DNA of 38,669 nt from Deltaproteobacteria bacterium (GTDB lineage: Bacteria > Desulfobacterota > Desulfobulbia > Desulfobulbales > Desulfocapsaceae). The stretch spans positions 1-38,669 of the forward strand of contig JAJRQL010000198.1 in the NCBI GenBank assembly GCA_024280265.1, read 5' to 3'. The position numbers were made by a program, and so were the translations under genes. Under the pieces are notes generated by a model. The model saw only the letters and a list, made by a program, of their open reading frames with translations. It did no database searches and had not been told where the DNA came from. Each line of letters opens with the position of its first letter. Within the stretch, counting starts at the first letter, position 1. This document shows, in pieces, positions 1 through 8,818 of the stretch.

Positions 1-1295
1 AGATTATTGGCACGTCTAAGTGACTTTAGGCTCACCCGATGATTGCGGGCTATCTTGCCGGCTGTATCTCCTGCCCGCACCCTGTAGAATCTGGTGGGTT
101 TTTGTCTGCTGTGGTAGAGGCTCTTCGGGATAGCGCTCAAGAGGGTTTTCTGTTTGTTATAATGGGGTATTTTAAGAGTATAGCCTTTAGGGATATATTT
201 TTTGTCGTCGAGTACCGGTCGTCTGAGAGCAGGGTTGAATTTTTTGAGCGTATCTTTGGAAATATTGAGGTGCCTGCAAAGATCACTGGCAGCAATGTAT
301 GCGGGAAGGGTCATGCGCAGCGTATTCGGTGGTTTATCAAGGGGCAGGGACGGGTTCTTTTCGAGTTTTTTGGCGACCGTCATAGCTGCAAGAAATTCAG
401 AGTAAAAGTTGCGGGAGGCAAATTTAAAATAGCCCTGTTTGTAACTGGCGAATATTTTATCATAACTCAGGTGCGCATTTTTGGCCCGTAACATGCCGGA
501 TGGTCCATAATTATATGCTGTGATGGCCAAGGGCCAGCTACCCAGAAGTTTGTAGTTGGCCTTTAAGAACCTGGCTGCTGCCTTACTTGCCAGTATGGGG
601 TCCTGTCTTTCGTCAACTTCGTAGTTAATCGTGAGATACTGTTTTCCGGTGGACCGAGTAAACTGCCATATTCCGGATGCCCCAAATTTTGAATAGGCTT
701 TTATATTAAAAGAAGATTCTACATGGGGGAGGTAGGCCAGGTCCTGAGGGAGACCATGGCTTTTGAAAATTTTTCGAATAGTAGTTATGTAAGCGCCGGA
801 CCTGATCACCCCTTCAATAAAACGGTCTTTCTGGCCGATCTGAATCCGAACTGAATCTGCGGCTTGTTTGAGTCGTTTCCGGCTGCTTTTACCAAAGAGG
901 GCAGCAACTCTTTTCTCGTCTTTGGTTTTGGGTTGAATTCCCTTTGCGAGCTGATCTAAAATTCTTGAGTATTTGTTTTTGATCCCCTTTAAAATCGGTC
1001 TGTTAATCCTTGAGGAACCCGGGAGTCGATGGTTGAATATGGGAATTACTTCATACACAATTCCTAGATCATCTGAATCGTGGACAACACCCTGGCTGGT
1101 AGAATATCGGCTGTATATATTTTCCCAGAACCGAACATTCTTTTCAATTACGGGATAACGGGGAAAGTCTGCCGATGCACTAACCGGTTTGCAGCATAGA
1201 ATGAGCAGAAAGCAGCTACAGAACAGCAGGAACCATGTGGTAGCAATAATGCCGGTATCCCCAGAGGTGAGTCCGGGGGCAAAGGTTCCTTGCAT
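1..1295 (-). CDS. mltD: Membrane-bound lytic murein transglycosylase, MltD-like, 3' end off the window
   Basis: The ORF track misses this gene because it has no stop in the window, but the minus strand is open without interruption from the ATG at 1295 to base 1, giving 431 residues. It would cleave peptidoglycan glycan strands in the periplasm. A hydrophobic stretch WFLLFCSCFLLILCC (about residues 21-35) gives a signal or anchor. The SLT/GH23 catalytic domain follows, with LPHVESSFN (catalytic Glu about residue 193), FGASGIWQF and AYNYGPSG. A weak LysM-like segment ending in PKGYTLKIP precedes a LysM repeat, YRVRAGDTAGKIARNHRVS, at the window edge, so more LysM sequence may follow outside. 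The start is uncertain: an in-frame ATG at 1322 would add nine residues, and neither has a convincing ribosome binding site. It is divergent from the Nudix gene. Confidence 0.88.
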   Translation of the reverse strand, partial: MQGTFAPGLTSGDTGIIATTWFLLFCSCFLLILCCKPVSASADFPRYPVIEKNVRFWENIYSRYSTSQGVVHDSDDLGIVYEVIPIFNHRLPGSSRINRPILKGIKNKYSRILDQLAKGIQPKTKDEKRVAALFGKSSRKRLKQAADSVRIQIGQKDRFIEGVIRSGAYITTIRKIFKSHGLPQDLAYLPHVESSFNIKAYSKFGASGIWQFTRSTGKQYLTINYEVDERQDPILASKAAARFLKANYKLLGSWPLAITAYNYGPSGMLRAKNAHLSYDKIFASYKQGYFKFASRNFYSEFLAAMTVAKKLEKNPSLPLDKPPNTLRMTLPAYIAASDLCRHLNISKDTLKKFNPALRRPVLDDKKYIPKGYTLKIPHYNKQKTLLSAIPKSLYHSRQKPTRFYRVRAGDTAGKIARNHRVSLKSLRRANN

Positions 1296-1417
1296 TATGA
1301 CGGCTTGTTTCTTATATAACATAAGGGAATAAAAGGAAATTAGTGACGCCATAACAGTAAACAGGAATGAGAAACATTTGTATCATCCTCCCACTATTAA
1401 ATCATAAGGAGTAGTTG

Positions 1418-1903
1418 ATGTATAGACCTATCTTGGCGACCCTTGGTTTTATCCTTTCCGAAGACGAACGGCAGGTACTTCTTGTCCACAGAAATAAGAG
1501 GTCTGAGGATGCGCATCTCGGTAAATATAACGGTCTTGGCGGAAAAATGGAAGCTGAAGAAGATGCTTTGGCGTGCCTGAAACGGGAAGTGAAAGAAGAG
1601 GCTGGAATTGATTGCCTTGAAACTGAGCTTCGGGGTACTGTAAACTGGCCTGGATTTGGTCCCGACGGGGAGGATTGGTTTGGGTTTATTTTCTTAGTGA
1701 AGAGTTACCGGGGTGCAGTTGCAACAGAAAATGAAGAAGGGGATTTGTACTGGAAACAGATAGCTGAGCTTTCTGAGTTGCCGATGTGGGAAGGGGATAA
1801 ATATTTTATGCCATTGGTCTTTGATGGGGATCCTAGACCTTTTCATGGTCATATGCCTTATAAAGATGGTTCGCCATTGGGGTGGAATTTTTTAAGGGGT
1901 TAG
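1418..1903 (+). CDS. Nudix hydrolase, MutT/MTH1-like (8-oxo-dGTP diphosphatase type)
   Basis: A 161-residue Nudix hydrolase that would split a nucleoside diphosphate-X substrate, probably an oxidised purine nucleoside triphosphate. The Nudix box is complete: G-KMEAE-E-DALACLK-RE-V-K-EE-A-G-I, matching GX5EX7REUXEEXGU with all metal-binding glutamates. The preceding HLGKYNGLGGKMEAEE segment and the later FGPDGEDWFGFIF resemble the MTH1/MutT subgroup, hence a sanitising role is plausible, but Nudix substrates cannot be fixed from sequence alone. The ORF track begins at a TTG at 1415; I prefer the ATG at 1418 because AAGGAG at 1406-1411 lies six bases before it. It is a single gene, divergent from mltD. 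It ends in TAG, which matters for interpreting the yicC stop later in the window. Confidence 0.88.
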   Translation: MYRPILATLGFILSEDERQVLLVHRNKRSEDAHLGKYNGLGGKMEAEEDALACLKREVKEEAGIDCLETELRGTVNWPGFGPDGEDWFGFIFLVKSYRGAVATENEEGDLYWKQIAELSELPMWEGDKYFMPLVFDGDPRPFHGHMPYKDGSPLGWNFLRG

Positions 1904-2063
1904 GCAACAATCATTGTGATTGTGCAAAGAACAACAACCCGGAGCCCTTGTTCTTTTCCGGGCCCACCATACTTGCAATAAAAGTAATCAAGGGTATAGT
2001 TAGTTACTATTACCGGTCAAATTGTATCGTTTTGTTTTTTTTATTTATATTGGAGTGATTGTT

Positions 2064-2393
2064 ATGACAGAAGAAAATGAGCTTGTGCGGCTTGAAAAAT
2101 TTGTTTCCACGTTGCTTGAAAAATTTAATGATTTACAGGCTGAGAATAAGGAAATTACAGAGCGTTTATTGAGACGGGAAGCAACAATTGAAACCCTGGA
2201 GGATGACCTTGCTGTGCTGAAGAATGAACGTGGCGATATTTCATCACGGGTGAGCAGTCTTATCGGGAAAATTGAAGAATGGGAGTCAGCAGCCGGTATT
2301 TCCATGGAAGAGAGTGGAGAGGATGAAAAACCTTCTTCAGACTCAGGAGTGCAGGGCAGTCTTTTCTCGGTGGAATCTCAAGGGACCCAGTAG
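2064..2393 (+). CDS. zapB: ZapB-like coiled-coil cell division protein
   Basis: A 109-residue acidic, almost wholly helical protein. Residues 1-70 have heptad-like leucine and charged spacing (LVRLEKFVSTLLEKFNDLQAENKEI), predicting a coiled coil, followed by a polar acidic tail. No enzyme motif is present. Small coiled coils directly upstream of ZapA are usually annotated as ZapB, which stabilises the FtsZ ring through ZapA, and the neighbour here is a clear zapA, so position is the main evidence. The ORF track starts at 2022, but that extension encodes a stray hydrophobic stretch. The ATG at 2064 has GGAG (2052-2055) at a suitable distance. It could instead be an unrelated coiled-coil protein, because this family is poorly conserved. 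Confidence 0.62.
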   Translation: MTEENELVRLEKFVSTLLEKFNDLQAENKEITERLLRREATIETLEDDLAVLKNERGDISSRVSSLIGKIEEWESAAGISMEESGEDEKPSSDSGVQGSLFSVESQGTQ

Positions 2394-2453
2394 CTTGAAT
2401 AGTAAACTCGCAAAGCCTTCACGGGTTCAGTATATCTTAGCTGAGAGGTAGGT

Positions 2454-2768
2454 TTGTTGGAACGACTGGTCCGGTTTGAACTTATTGGGCACGAATTTGC
2501 TTTTTATACTGGTGCGCCTGAAGAAGAGGTGGATGAAATCATCAAAATGGTGACGGATTTTGTTCGTGAAAACAGTTCATCTACTGCGGTAGGAAGTATT
2601 CCAGTCGGAAAGGTGGCGGTGCTTGCAAGTTTAAACATTGCATCTCAGTATGTTGAGTTAAAACGGGATTTCAATGCCTATAAGCAGGAGACGGAAAGGA
2701 GACTTGCCCGTCTCGGTAAACAGATAGACGAACAGCTTGCAGGAGAAAAGCCACCCGTTGGAAGATAA
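2454..2768 (+). CDS. zapA: Cell division protein ZapA
   Basis: A 104-residue ZapA, which binds FtsZ at midcell and promotes bundling of protofilaments. The N-terminal half contains the FtsZ-binding globular fold (VRFELIGHEFAFYTGAPEEEVDEIIKMV). The typical SIPVGKVAVLASLNIASQYVELK follows and then a long charged dimerisation helix rich in Lys, Arg and Glu. Length and order fit the family. Translation probably starts at TTG 2454 (or TTG 2457), since GAGAGG lies just upstream at 2442-2447 and no in-frame ATG is near. It follows the ZapB-like gene by about 60 bases and precedes a probable 6S RNA, the same zapA-ssrS linkage known in enteric bacteria. Confidence 0.88.
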   Translation: MLERLVRFELIGHEFAFYTGAPEEEVDEIIKMVTDFVRENSSSTAVGSIPVGKVAVLASLNIASQYVELKRDFNAYKQETERRLARLGKQIDEQLAGEKPPVGR

Positions 2769-2790
2769 GCTATATTTTTTTTGAATTTTT

Positions 2791-2799
2791 TGCTATACT
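2791..2799 (+). promoter_or_regulatory. Extended -10 promoter for the 6S-like RNA
   Basis: TGCTATACT matches an extended -10 element (TGnTATACT, close to TATAAT). It sits inside an AT-rich stretch just after zapA, with no convincing -35 box. Transcription would begin about 2806, some 20 bases before the predicted closing stem of the 6S-like RNA. The assignment rests on motif and position only. Confidence 0.5.
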
Positions 2800-2824
2800 G
2801 TTTGCAATAAGAATAGTTTACAGT

Positions 2825-2988
2825 TTTCCCTGGCCTGTTGGTGATTGCCAGTGTTGTTGAGCCAACTCTCTTAAAAAGGGTAACTCCGCTGTCTCAGGAA
2901 GGAAAATCGCTTGCGAATTCCCCGATTGAGTTATGAGTCTGCCCACCTATATCATAGGTTTAACGTTCCTGGTGACACGGCAGGGTGG
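2825..2988 (+). ncRNA. ssrS: Probable 6S RNA
   Basis: 6S RNA mimics an open promoter and sequesters sigma-70 RNA polymerase. Evidence seen here is a closing stem in which CCCTGgCCTGT near 2828 can pair with ACAcGGCAGGG near 2975-2985 (one bulge). Inside it are segments resembling 6S: GCCAGTgttgTTGAGCC followed by AAGGGTAACTCCGC, comparable to CCAGTccccTGAGCC and GGCGCTCCGCGG of the E. coli RNA. Length of about 160 bases and location immediately after zapA fit. The ORF track's 2911-3279 frame overlaps it and has no recognisable protein, so I treat that frame as spurious. Exact ends are estimates. Confidence 0.62.
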
Positions 2989-2989
2989 G

Positions 2990-3489
2990 GAATTTTACTT
3001 TATCAGGAAGATCATGGTTTTGTTGATTTATCCTGTTTGCATATTCCGGGAAACATCTGCACTCTCTGTAGATTTTCCTGGGAATTACCGGCAGAATTGA
3101 CTGTGGTGGGATCAAAGAGTTTCAGGAAGGAAAGCGAAAAGAGGAAGGAAAAGTCTGTTTATACCTGCTGTCGAGCGGTTCTCTCTGTGGGGATCGATTT
3201 AACATATAGAGTGATTGGTTCGTGTTTGTTTATGTATGTATGGAAGGTGTGTTTTGTTCGTATAGCAGATTCAAAATAACAGAATAACATGCTGGTGGCA
3301 GTGGTCTGACATTGGTTTGTTATGCTGTTGCAGTTTTGGTTCGCGATGTGGGGATCTTTCAGGAATCATAATGGTTCCATGGGAGGTTGTTGCAGTCTCA
3401 TTCGTCTCGTTTCTGTCTTTCCCCTTTATCGAGGGTTCTCCTTTCTTGTTCCTGTCCCTGGTTGATTGTGCTGTTATGGGGGAGTTTTT
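2990..3489. other. Long intergenic stretch / rny leader, no gene recognised
   Basis: About 500 bases separate the 6S-like RNA from the RNase Y start. Short ORFs in several frames (for example 2911-3279, 3317-3505 and 3271-3501 minus) overlap each other, lack ribosome binding sites and have low-complexity composition. A pyrimidine-rich tract (about 3390-3450) and a weak ATAACA/TGTTAT inverted pair (about 3285-3325) are the only structures noticed. It may be a long 5' leader of rny. Confidence 0.4.
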
Positions 3490-5049
3490 GTGGATGTTCA
3501 TTTAATTATCTATCTTGTTGTAGGTCTGATTGCGGGCATTGTTGTTGGAGTCTTCCTGCGAAGGCGCCTTGTGGAGAGTCATCAGGCAAATATTGACTCT
3601 CAGGGGAAGCAGATTATCGAGACAGCCATTTCTCAGGCTGAACAGATTAAAAAAGAATCTTTGCTCAAAAGTAAGGAAGCTGCCTATAGACAGAAACAGA
3701 TGGCCCAGGAGGAGATCCGTAAGGAAAAACAGGATCTGAAGGAAGAACTTCTTCGTCTTGGACAGAAAAAAGGCCAGTTGCGCCAGGAATGGGCTGCCTT
3801 GGACAAGCGCCAGGGAGAGCTTGAAAAACATTCCGCTCGTCTCAAGAAACAGGAAAAAGACCTGGTAGAAAAAAACAGAGAGGTGGAGCTTCTCATTGGT
3901 AAAAAAAGATACGAGCTTGAAAAACTCTCGGGTATCAGCCAGCAGGAGGCAAAAAAAATGCTCATGGAGTCTCTTGAAAGTGAGGCTCGCATGGATGCTG
4001 ATAAACGCCTTGCCCGCATTGAAAATGAGATGAAGATGCAGGCAGACCGGAAAGGTAAGAATATTCTGGCTCTGGCAATTTCAAGATATGCCGGGGATTA
4101 TGTGGCAGAGAAAACCGTGTCCATGGTGCCTCTTCCAAATGATGAGATGAAGGGAAGGATTATTGGTCGGGAAGGACGAAATATCCGTGCCATTGAGGCT
4201 GCGACGGGTATCGATATCATAATAGATGACACCCCGGAGGCAGTAATATTATCAGGCTTTAATCCCGTGCGTCGGGAGGTTGCCCGTCTTGCCCTGCTTC
4301 AGTTGATAAATGATGGCCGTATTCACCCTGCACGAATCGAAGAAGTTGTGGAGAAGGTGACTAAAGAGCTTGAAGTTGTTATGCGTGAGGCTGGTGAACA
4401 GGCGACCTTTGATGTCGGCTCACACGGGGTACATGTGGAACTCATCAATATTCTTGGTCGGCTCAAGTACCGAACCAGTTATGGTCAGAATGTACTACAG
4501 CATTCTCTTGAGGTGGCCTTTCTCTGTGGTATTATGGCTGCTGAACTTGGAATTGATGTGAAAATGGCTAAACGTGCCGGTCTGCTTCATGACATCGGTA
4601 AGGCTGTTGATCATGAGGTTGAAGGATCCCATGCAGTTATCGGCCGAGATCTTGCCAAGAAATATGGAGAACCTGAAGAGGTTGTTTATGCTATAGGGGC
4701 TCACCATGAAGATCAGCCACCACAGTCTGTTCTTGACATTTTGGTCCAGTCTGCTGATGCCTTGTCGGGGGCACGCCCTGGTGCCAGAAAGGAGATGCTT
4801 CAATCATATGTGAAGCGACTGGAGGATCTGGAGGCAATAGCGGGAGCTTTTGACGGTGTTGAGAAATCCTATGCCATTCAGGCTGGTCGTGATCTGCGAA
4901 TTATGGTGGATTCTAAGAAGGTGAAAGATGGTGCAGCCACTCTGCTCAGTCAGGATATCGCGAAATCAATAGAAGAAAAACTAACCTATCCTGGCCAGAT
5001 TCGGGTGACCGTGATCAGGGAAACCCGCGCAGTTCAGTACGCGAAGTAG
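3490..5049 (+). CDS. rny: Ribonuclease Y
   Basis: A 519-residue RNase Y, the membrane-anchored endoribonuclease that initiates mRNA decay. Domains in order: an N-terminal membrane helix ([19 protein letters not shown]), a long charged coiled coil of about 150 residues, a KH RNA-binding domain ([26 protein letters not shown]) and an HD metal-dependent phosphohydrolase domain ([21 protein letters not shown]). The length equals the usual 520 or so. The ORF track begins at 3466, but GTG at 3490 preceded by GGGGGAG (3478-3484) is the better start and puts the membrane helix at the N terminus. tyrS follows after about 95 bases. The stop is TAG. Confidence 0.96.
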   Translation: MDVHLIIYLVVGLIAGIVVGVFLRRRLVESHQANIDSQGKQIIETAISQAEQIKKESLLKSKEAAYRQKQMAQEEIRKEKQDLKEELLRLGQKKGQLRQEWAALDKRQGELEKHSARLKKQEKDLVEKNREVELLIGKKRYELEKLSGISQQEAKKMLMESLESEARMDADKRLARIENEMKMQADRKGKNILALAISRYAGDYVAEKTVSMVPLPNDEMKGRIIGREGRNIRAIEAATGIDIIIDDTPEAVILSGFNPVRREVARLALLQLINDGRIHPARIEEVVEKVTKELEVVMREAGEQATFDVGSHGVHVELINILGRLKYRTSYGQNVLQHSLEVAFLCGIMAAELGIDVKMAKRAGLLHDIGKAVDHEVEGSHAVIGRDLAKKYGEPEEVVYAIGAHHEDQPPQSVLDILVQSADALSGARPGARKEMLQSYVKRLEDLEAIAGAFDGVEKSYAIQAGRDLRIMVDSKKVKDGAATLLSQDIAKSIEEKLTYPGQIRVTVIRETRAVQYAK

Positions 5050-5145
5050 CGTGTCGGGTTACCTGCCAGTGCAATGCTTCGACACTCAACATTGTTGGTT
5101 ACATACTAAAACAAATAAATAAAAAATACAGAATTACTACGTACA

Positions 5146-6357
5146 ATGGCAACTATTGAAGAACAGATGACCCTGCTTGAAAGAGGGGTTGTTGACTGTA
5201 TCGGGCATGATGAACTGCTCAAAAAGCTTAAGAAATCAGAACAGAGCGGAGTTCCCTTACGGATAAAGGCTGGTTGTGACCCAACAGCACCTGATCTCCA
5301 CCTTGGGCATACCGTGCTACTGCAGAAGCTGAAACATTTTCAGGATCTTGGGCATGATATTTACTTTTTGATTGGTGATTTTACAGGGATGATTGGGGAT
5401 CCAACGGGTAAGTCAGAGACTCGGAAGGCTCTTACACGGGAAGATGTTGCTGCAAATGCTGAAAGTTATAAGGAGCAGGTTTTTAAGATCCTTGATCCTG
5501 AAAAGACAAAAGTTGTGTTTAACTCAGAATGGCTCTCTAAGTTAGACTCTTTTGATATGATTCGCCTTGCATCAGAACTAACCGTTGCCAGAATGCTTGA
5601 GCGTGAAGATTTTAAGGTCAGGTTTCGTGATGGGAACCCCATCTCTATTCATGAGTTTATGTATCCCCTTATTCAGGGCTATGATTCAGTTGCTCTTGAA
5701 GCGGATATTGAACTTGGTGGTACAGATCAGCTTTTCAATTTGCTCATGGGGAGAGATATTCAGCGTTCTCGGGGGCAGGAGTCCCAGGTTGTATTGACCA
5801 TGCCGTTGCTGGAAGGACTTGACGGGGTGAACAAGATGAGTAAGTCCCTTGGCAATTATATTGGGGTTTCGGAACCTGCCAATGATATCTATGGCAAGGT
5901 ACTTTCCGCCTCAGATGAACTCATGTTTCGTTATTACGAACTTTTGAGTGATCTGAGCAGTGAAGAGATTGCTGTTTTAAAGGTTGATATGAAGTCAGGG
6001 GTACGCCATCCCAAAGATATCAAGCAGCAGTTGGCTCGTGAACTCACTTCTCGTTTTCACTCGGATGAAGCCGCCCTTCAGGCAGAGGAAAATTTTGAAA
6101 AGGTTTTCCGGAAGGGTGGGCTGCCCGACGATATTGCCGAGAAGAAAATTCATTCTGATGAGGACATCTGGCTGCCCCAACTCCTTGTTGATCTGGGGAT
6201 GGTCAAGTCCACTTCTGATGGTCGCCGTATGATTAAGCAGAATGCTGTTTCCCTTGATGGTGTAAAAGTGACGGAGATGAAAACGAATGTGTCTCCTCAG
6301 GGGGAGTTGCTGGTGAAGGTTGGAAAAAGACGCTTTTGCAAAGTTGTTTTTGAGTAA
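5146..6357 (+). CDS. tyrS: Tyrosyl-tRNA synthetase
   Basis: A 403-residue class I aminoacyl-tRNA synthetase that charges tRNA-Tyr. The HIGH-type signature is HLGHT (residues 52-56) and the KMSKS loop is at residues 229-233. [14 protein letters not shown] lies between them. The C-terminal S4-like RNA-binding segment reads [27 protein letters not shown]. Length and motifs fit the roughly 400-residue bacterial TyrRS subgroup. The start ATG has no strong ribosome binding site, but the N terminus aligns with the family. The gene ends just before a strong hairpin terminator shared with the convergent PerR-like gene. Confidence 0.96.
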   Translation: MATIEEQMTLLERGVVDCIGHDELLKKLKKSEQSGVPLRIKAGCDPTAPDLHLGHTVLLQKLKHFQDLGHDIYFLIGDFTGMIGDPTGKSETRKALTREDVAANAESYKEQVFKILDPEKTKVVFNSEWLSKLDSFDMIRLASELTVARMLEREDFKVRFRDGNPISIHEFMYPLIQGYDSVALEADIELGGTDQLFNLLMGRDIQRSRGQESQVVLTMPLLEGLDGVNKMSKSLGNYIGVSEPANDIYGKVLSASDELMFRYYELLSDLSSEEIAVLKVDMKSGVRHPKDIKQQLARELTSRFHSDEAALQAEENFEKVFRKGGLPDDIAEKKIHSDEDIWLPQLLVDLGMVKSTSDGRRMIKQNAVSLDGVKVTEMKTNVSPQGELLVKVGKRRFCKVVFE

Positions 6358-6376
6358 AAATCATCCGAAAAAGCAT

Positions 6377-6423
6377 AAAAAAAAGGGCCTGTCGGATAAC
6401 TATCCGACAGGCCCTTTTTTTTT
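6377..6423. terminator. Bidirectional rho-independent terminator
   Basis: GGGCCTGTCGGAT-aact-ATCCGACAGGCCC forms a perfect 13-bp stem with a four-base loop, flanked by an A-run on the left and a T-run on the right. It can therefore terminate tyrS on the plus strand and the PerR-like gene on the minus strand. Confidence 0.95.
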
Positions 6424-6465
6424 ATGGATGGATTAACTCAGGGTTAATCTGAGCTGTGGGATAGA

Positions 6466-6882
6466 TCAGTTAACCAGGGTCTCTTCCGAGGTGCTGCTGC
6501 ACTCGCTGCAGATTCCTGAAAACTCGATGTGGTGGCCGATAACCTCATAGTGGCTGATTTCGGCAGCAGTCTTGTTGATATCTTCCATCACCGGGACTTC
6601 AATATCATCCACCTTGCCACAACTGAGGCATCGGATGTGGTAATGGGGGGCAACAGTGGCATCAAAACGTTTCTGGGTTCCCCCGACTTCAAGTTTAAGG
6701 ATGATTCCGGTTTCAGCCATAAGTTCAAGGTTTCTGTAAACAGTGCCTAAGCCGATGCGGGGAAGGCGTTTTCTTACCATGTCATAGACTTCGTTGGCGG
6801 TAGGATGGGAAGTCACCTTCCCGAGTTCTTCTAGAATTATTTGACGTTGAGTGGTCAAACGCATTTGTGGAGTAAGTTGCAT
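6466..6882 (-). CDS. perR: Fur-family metalloregulator, PerR-like
   Basis: A 138-residue Fur-superfamily repressor with an N-terminal winged helix (TTQRQIILEEL ... GLGTVYRNLELM) and a C-terminal metal-binding and dimerisation domain. The ligands used by B. subtilis PerR all have counterparts: His of SHPTAN, Asp of KRFD, both His of PHYHIRC and Asp of KVDDIE. The structural zinc pairs CLSC and CSEC are both present. This favours a peroxide sensor (PerR) over an iron-sensing Fur, but the distinction needs experiment. AGAGGA upstream supports the ATG at 6882. The region before it is AT-rich; I could not identify a convincing PerR box there. Confidence 0.85.
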   Translation of the reverse strand: MQLTPQMRLTTQRQIILEELGKVTSHPTANEVYDMVRKRLPRIGLGTVYRNLELMAETGIILKLEVGGTQKRFDATVAPHYHIRCLSCGKVDDIEVPVMEDINKTAAEISHYEVIGHHIEFSGICSECSSTSEETLVN

Positions 6883-7032
6883 TGGAATCCTCTTGGAGTG
6901 AGTAGTAACTATTCTTGACCTAGCAATTTAGACCAAATTTCTGAATTATAAAAGGAAAAAATGAAAAAAAGTACTCGTTAGAAGAATAAATAAAATTGAC
7001 TTAGATCAAGAGGGCAGGAAAGCCGGGTCTTT

Positions 7033-8313
7033 TTAGCGGATTGCGGGATTGTAGTAACCAAATTGTAATTGAGGGAAGGTTTCTTTTATTTTGCTGAGCC
7101 ACTGTCTCATGCCCAATGATATGACAGGTCCTTTTGAGTTTATAGTTTGCAGGTACCATTCTGGGTCCATGTTCAAATTTCGTAATTGGATGCGATCCGG
7201 CTGATAGATACTGAGCAGAGAACAGAGAGCATCAAATTCTTTTACCGAATCAGTAAACCCGGGTTGGATGAAATAGTTGAGTGAGACAAAACCTCCTTCT
7301 CCTTTCATTATTCTGATAGATTCCAGGACGTCTGATAAGGTGAAATTCTGGGGCCGATAGTATTTCTGATGGTGAAATTCCTGCGCCGAATTGAGGGAAA
7401 CACGCAAACTGTCCAGTCCGGCATCCACAAGACGTTTTATGGCAAGAGGGAGGCTGGCGTTTGAGTTCAGGTTGATGGTGCCTCTGTCAGTTTCTTTGCG
7501 AATGGCAATGATTGCTTTTTCAATGGTGTCTGCCTGTAACAGCGGCTCTCCTTCACAGCCCTGTCCAAAACTGACAATAGCATCTTTGGCTTTTTGCAGA
7601 TGTGGAATGGCAACTTCACCTATCTCTGTGGCCGTGGGGACAAACTGAATTCTGTCCTGTGTGGCCGAGCACTTGCCGGATGCCTGAAGAGAAATGCAGC
7701 CGATACATTTAGCGTTGCATGTCGGTGATGTTGGCAGTGGTGCTTCCCAGCGACCAAGAAAGTAGTTTTTCGCCGCAGGGCAACCGTAGGTAAGGCAACA
7801 TTTTCCAAGGTGTTGTATCAGTCTGTTGTCAGGATTGCTGCGGAGTATTTTTGCAGTTTTGGTGTTGATTTCATTTTGGTTGAACTGGCTGCAGTCCTGC
7901 CGGATATCCTTGTCGCTGCGAAAGGCAGTGGTCCAGAACTGACCATCATACCAGCCGACTGCGGTGTATGCAAAGAGTGGCAGTTTTGGCGCATCTTTTC
8001 CTGTTTGGTAGGCACTGTTCAGAATAGCCGTATGGGCAGGAGACATGAAGACAGCCACCGCCTGGATTATTCCTCCGGAATACGGGTCTTCTTCAAGAAG
8101 CAGGGGCTCATCTGTCTGGGGGTGGAAACCGACAGGTAACCTGTCGGGCAAGACAAAAAGCTCGCTGCCTTCAGGAAGTGGGATAAAGTCATCTGTTACT
8201 GGGAGCTTGAAGTCACCACAACTCATTCCTGCAGCGTGCAGATCAGGAAAGTCAGTTATGTTGCCGCGGGCATCTGCAAAAACAAGGGACGGCTGGCCGG
8301 AAGGATGAATCAC
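7033..8313 (-). CDS. Radical SAM domain protein of unknown function
   Basis: A 426-residue radical SAM protein. The [4Fe-4S]-binding motif is CNAKCIGC (CX3CX2C) at about residue 200, preceded by a roughly 170-residue N-terminal region with extra cysteines (GKCCLTYGCP). Downstream are IVSFGQGCEGEPLL, which has the GE-type SAM-binding feel, and LNSNASLPLAIKRLVDAGLDSLRVSLNSA, typical of the partial TIM barrel. The substrate is unknown. It starts at GTG 8313, overlapping the stop of the upstream 142-residue gene by four bases (GTGA), so the two are almost certainly translationally coupled and functionally linked. It is not one of the housekeeping radical SAM enzymes I recognise. Confidence 0.82.
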   Translation of the reverse strand: MIHPSGQPSLVFADARGNITDFPDLHAAGMSCGDFKLPVTDDFIPLPEGSELFVLPDRLPVGFHPQTDEPLLLEEDPYSGGIIQAVAVFMSPAHTAILNSAYQTGKDAPKLPLFAYTAVGWYDGQFWTTAFRSDKDIRQDCSQFNQNEINTKTAKILRSNPDNRLIQHLGKCCLTYGCPAAKNYFLGRWEAPLPTSPTCNAKCIGCISLQASGKCSATQDRIQFVPTATEIGEVAIPHLQKAKDAIVSFGQGCEGEPLLQADTIEKAIIAIRKETDRGTINLNSNASLPLAIKRLVDAGLDSLRVSLNSAQEFHHQKYYRPQNFTLSDVLESIRIMKGEGGFVSLNYFIQPGFTDSVKEFDALCSLLSIYQPDRIQLRNLNMDPEWYLQTINSKGPVISLGMRQWLSKIKETFPQLQFGYYNPAIR

Positions 8314-8738
8314 TGCTGCGGTCGAAGAATTTTAAAAATCGAGTCAATGGCACGGTAAATATCAATATCATCACCGAAGACGTCTTCCACTGCCGGGTTG
8401 TCAATCAGATCTTCTATGACATATCCGGTGAGGTAGAGGCTGAGGATATTTGGGTCAGGAATCAGGGTCCTGATAGGAGCAACTTTCAGCTGAATATCAA
8501 AATCCTCCATGGTGGGGAGCTGCCTGAGTTGCTCAATGAAAGCATCTCGCACGGCCTGGACAGAAGTGATCTCAAGAACCTCACGATCGATGAGTCGCTG
8601 GGTCACCCGTGTGGCGAATTCGTCCGCATTATCACGAGCCTTGTTGAGGATAAATCTTCGTTCTCGTTCGCGTTTTCTATCAATGGCACGGATAGTCTTA
8701 TCTGTGGTATTGGTTGCACTTATATGGGCTTTGGCCAT
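8310..8738 (-). CDS. Conserved-looking hypothetical protein coupled to radical SAM gene
   Basis: A 142-residue protein I do not recognise. The first 60 residues are highly charged and probably helical (TIRAIDRKRERERRFILNKARDNADEF). The rest is mixed, ending in a hydrophobic and acidic C terminus (VFGDDIDIYRAIDSIFKIL). It has no signal peptide, membrane helix or cysteine motif. CAGGAG is well placed before the ATG at 8738. Its stop overlaps the GTG of the radical SAM gene, so it is the leading gene of a two-gene unit and could be an accessory or substrate-presenting subunit, which is inference only. Confidence 0.75.
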   Translation of the reverse strand: MAKAHISATNTTDKTIRAIDRKRERERRFILNKARDNADEFATRVTQRLIDREVLEITSVQAVRDAFIEQLRQLPTMEDFDIQLKVAPIRTLIPDPNILSLYLTGYVIEDLIDNPAVEDVFGDDIDIYRAIDSIFKILRPQQ

Positions 8739-8759
8739 GTTGTTCTCCTGTGGAGGAAG

Positions 8760-8789
8760 CTGTAAATTAGAATTTTCTAAAATTTACAG
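8760..8789. repeat. Hairpin between glgP and the hypothetical gene
   Basis: CTGTAAATT-agaattttcta-AAATTTACAG can form a stem of about 13 bp with one bulge. There is no clear T-run on either side, so it may act as a weak terminator or an mRNA 3'-end stabiliser for the glgP transcript. Confidence 0.5.
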
Positions 8790-8818
8790 TATAACCACGA
8801 ATCTTCCAATGAAAATCT

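Noticed and set aside
39-1158. Plus-strand ORFs at 39-491, 202-405 and 973-1158
   Set aside because: They are antisense shadows of the uninterrupted lytic transglycosylase frame on the minus strand.
2911-3279. 122-residue plus-strand ORF
   Set aside because: It overlaps the 6S-like RNA, has no ribosome binding site and no recognisable protein features.
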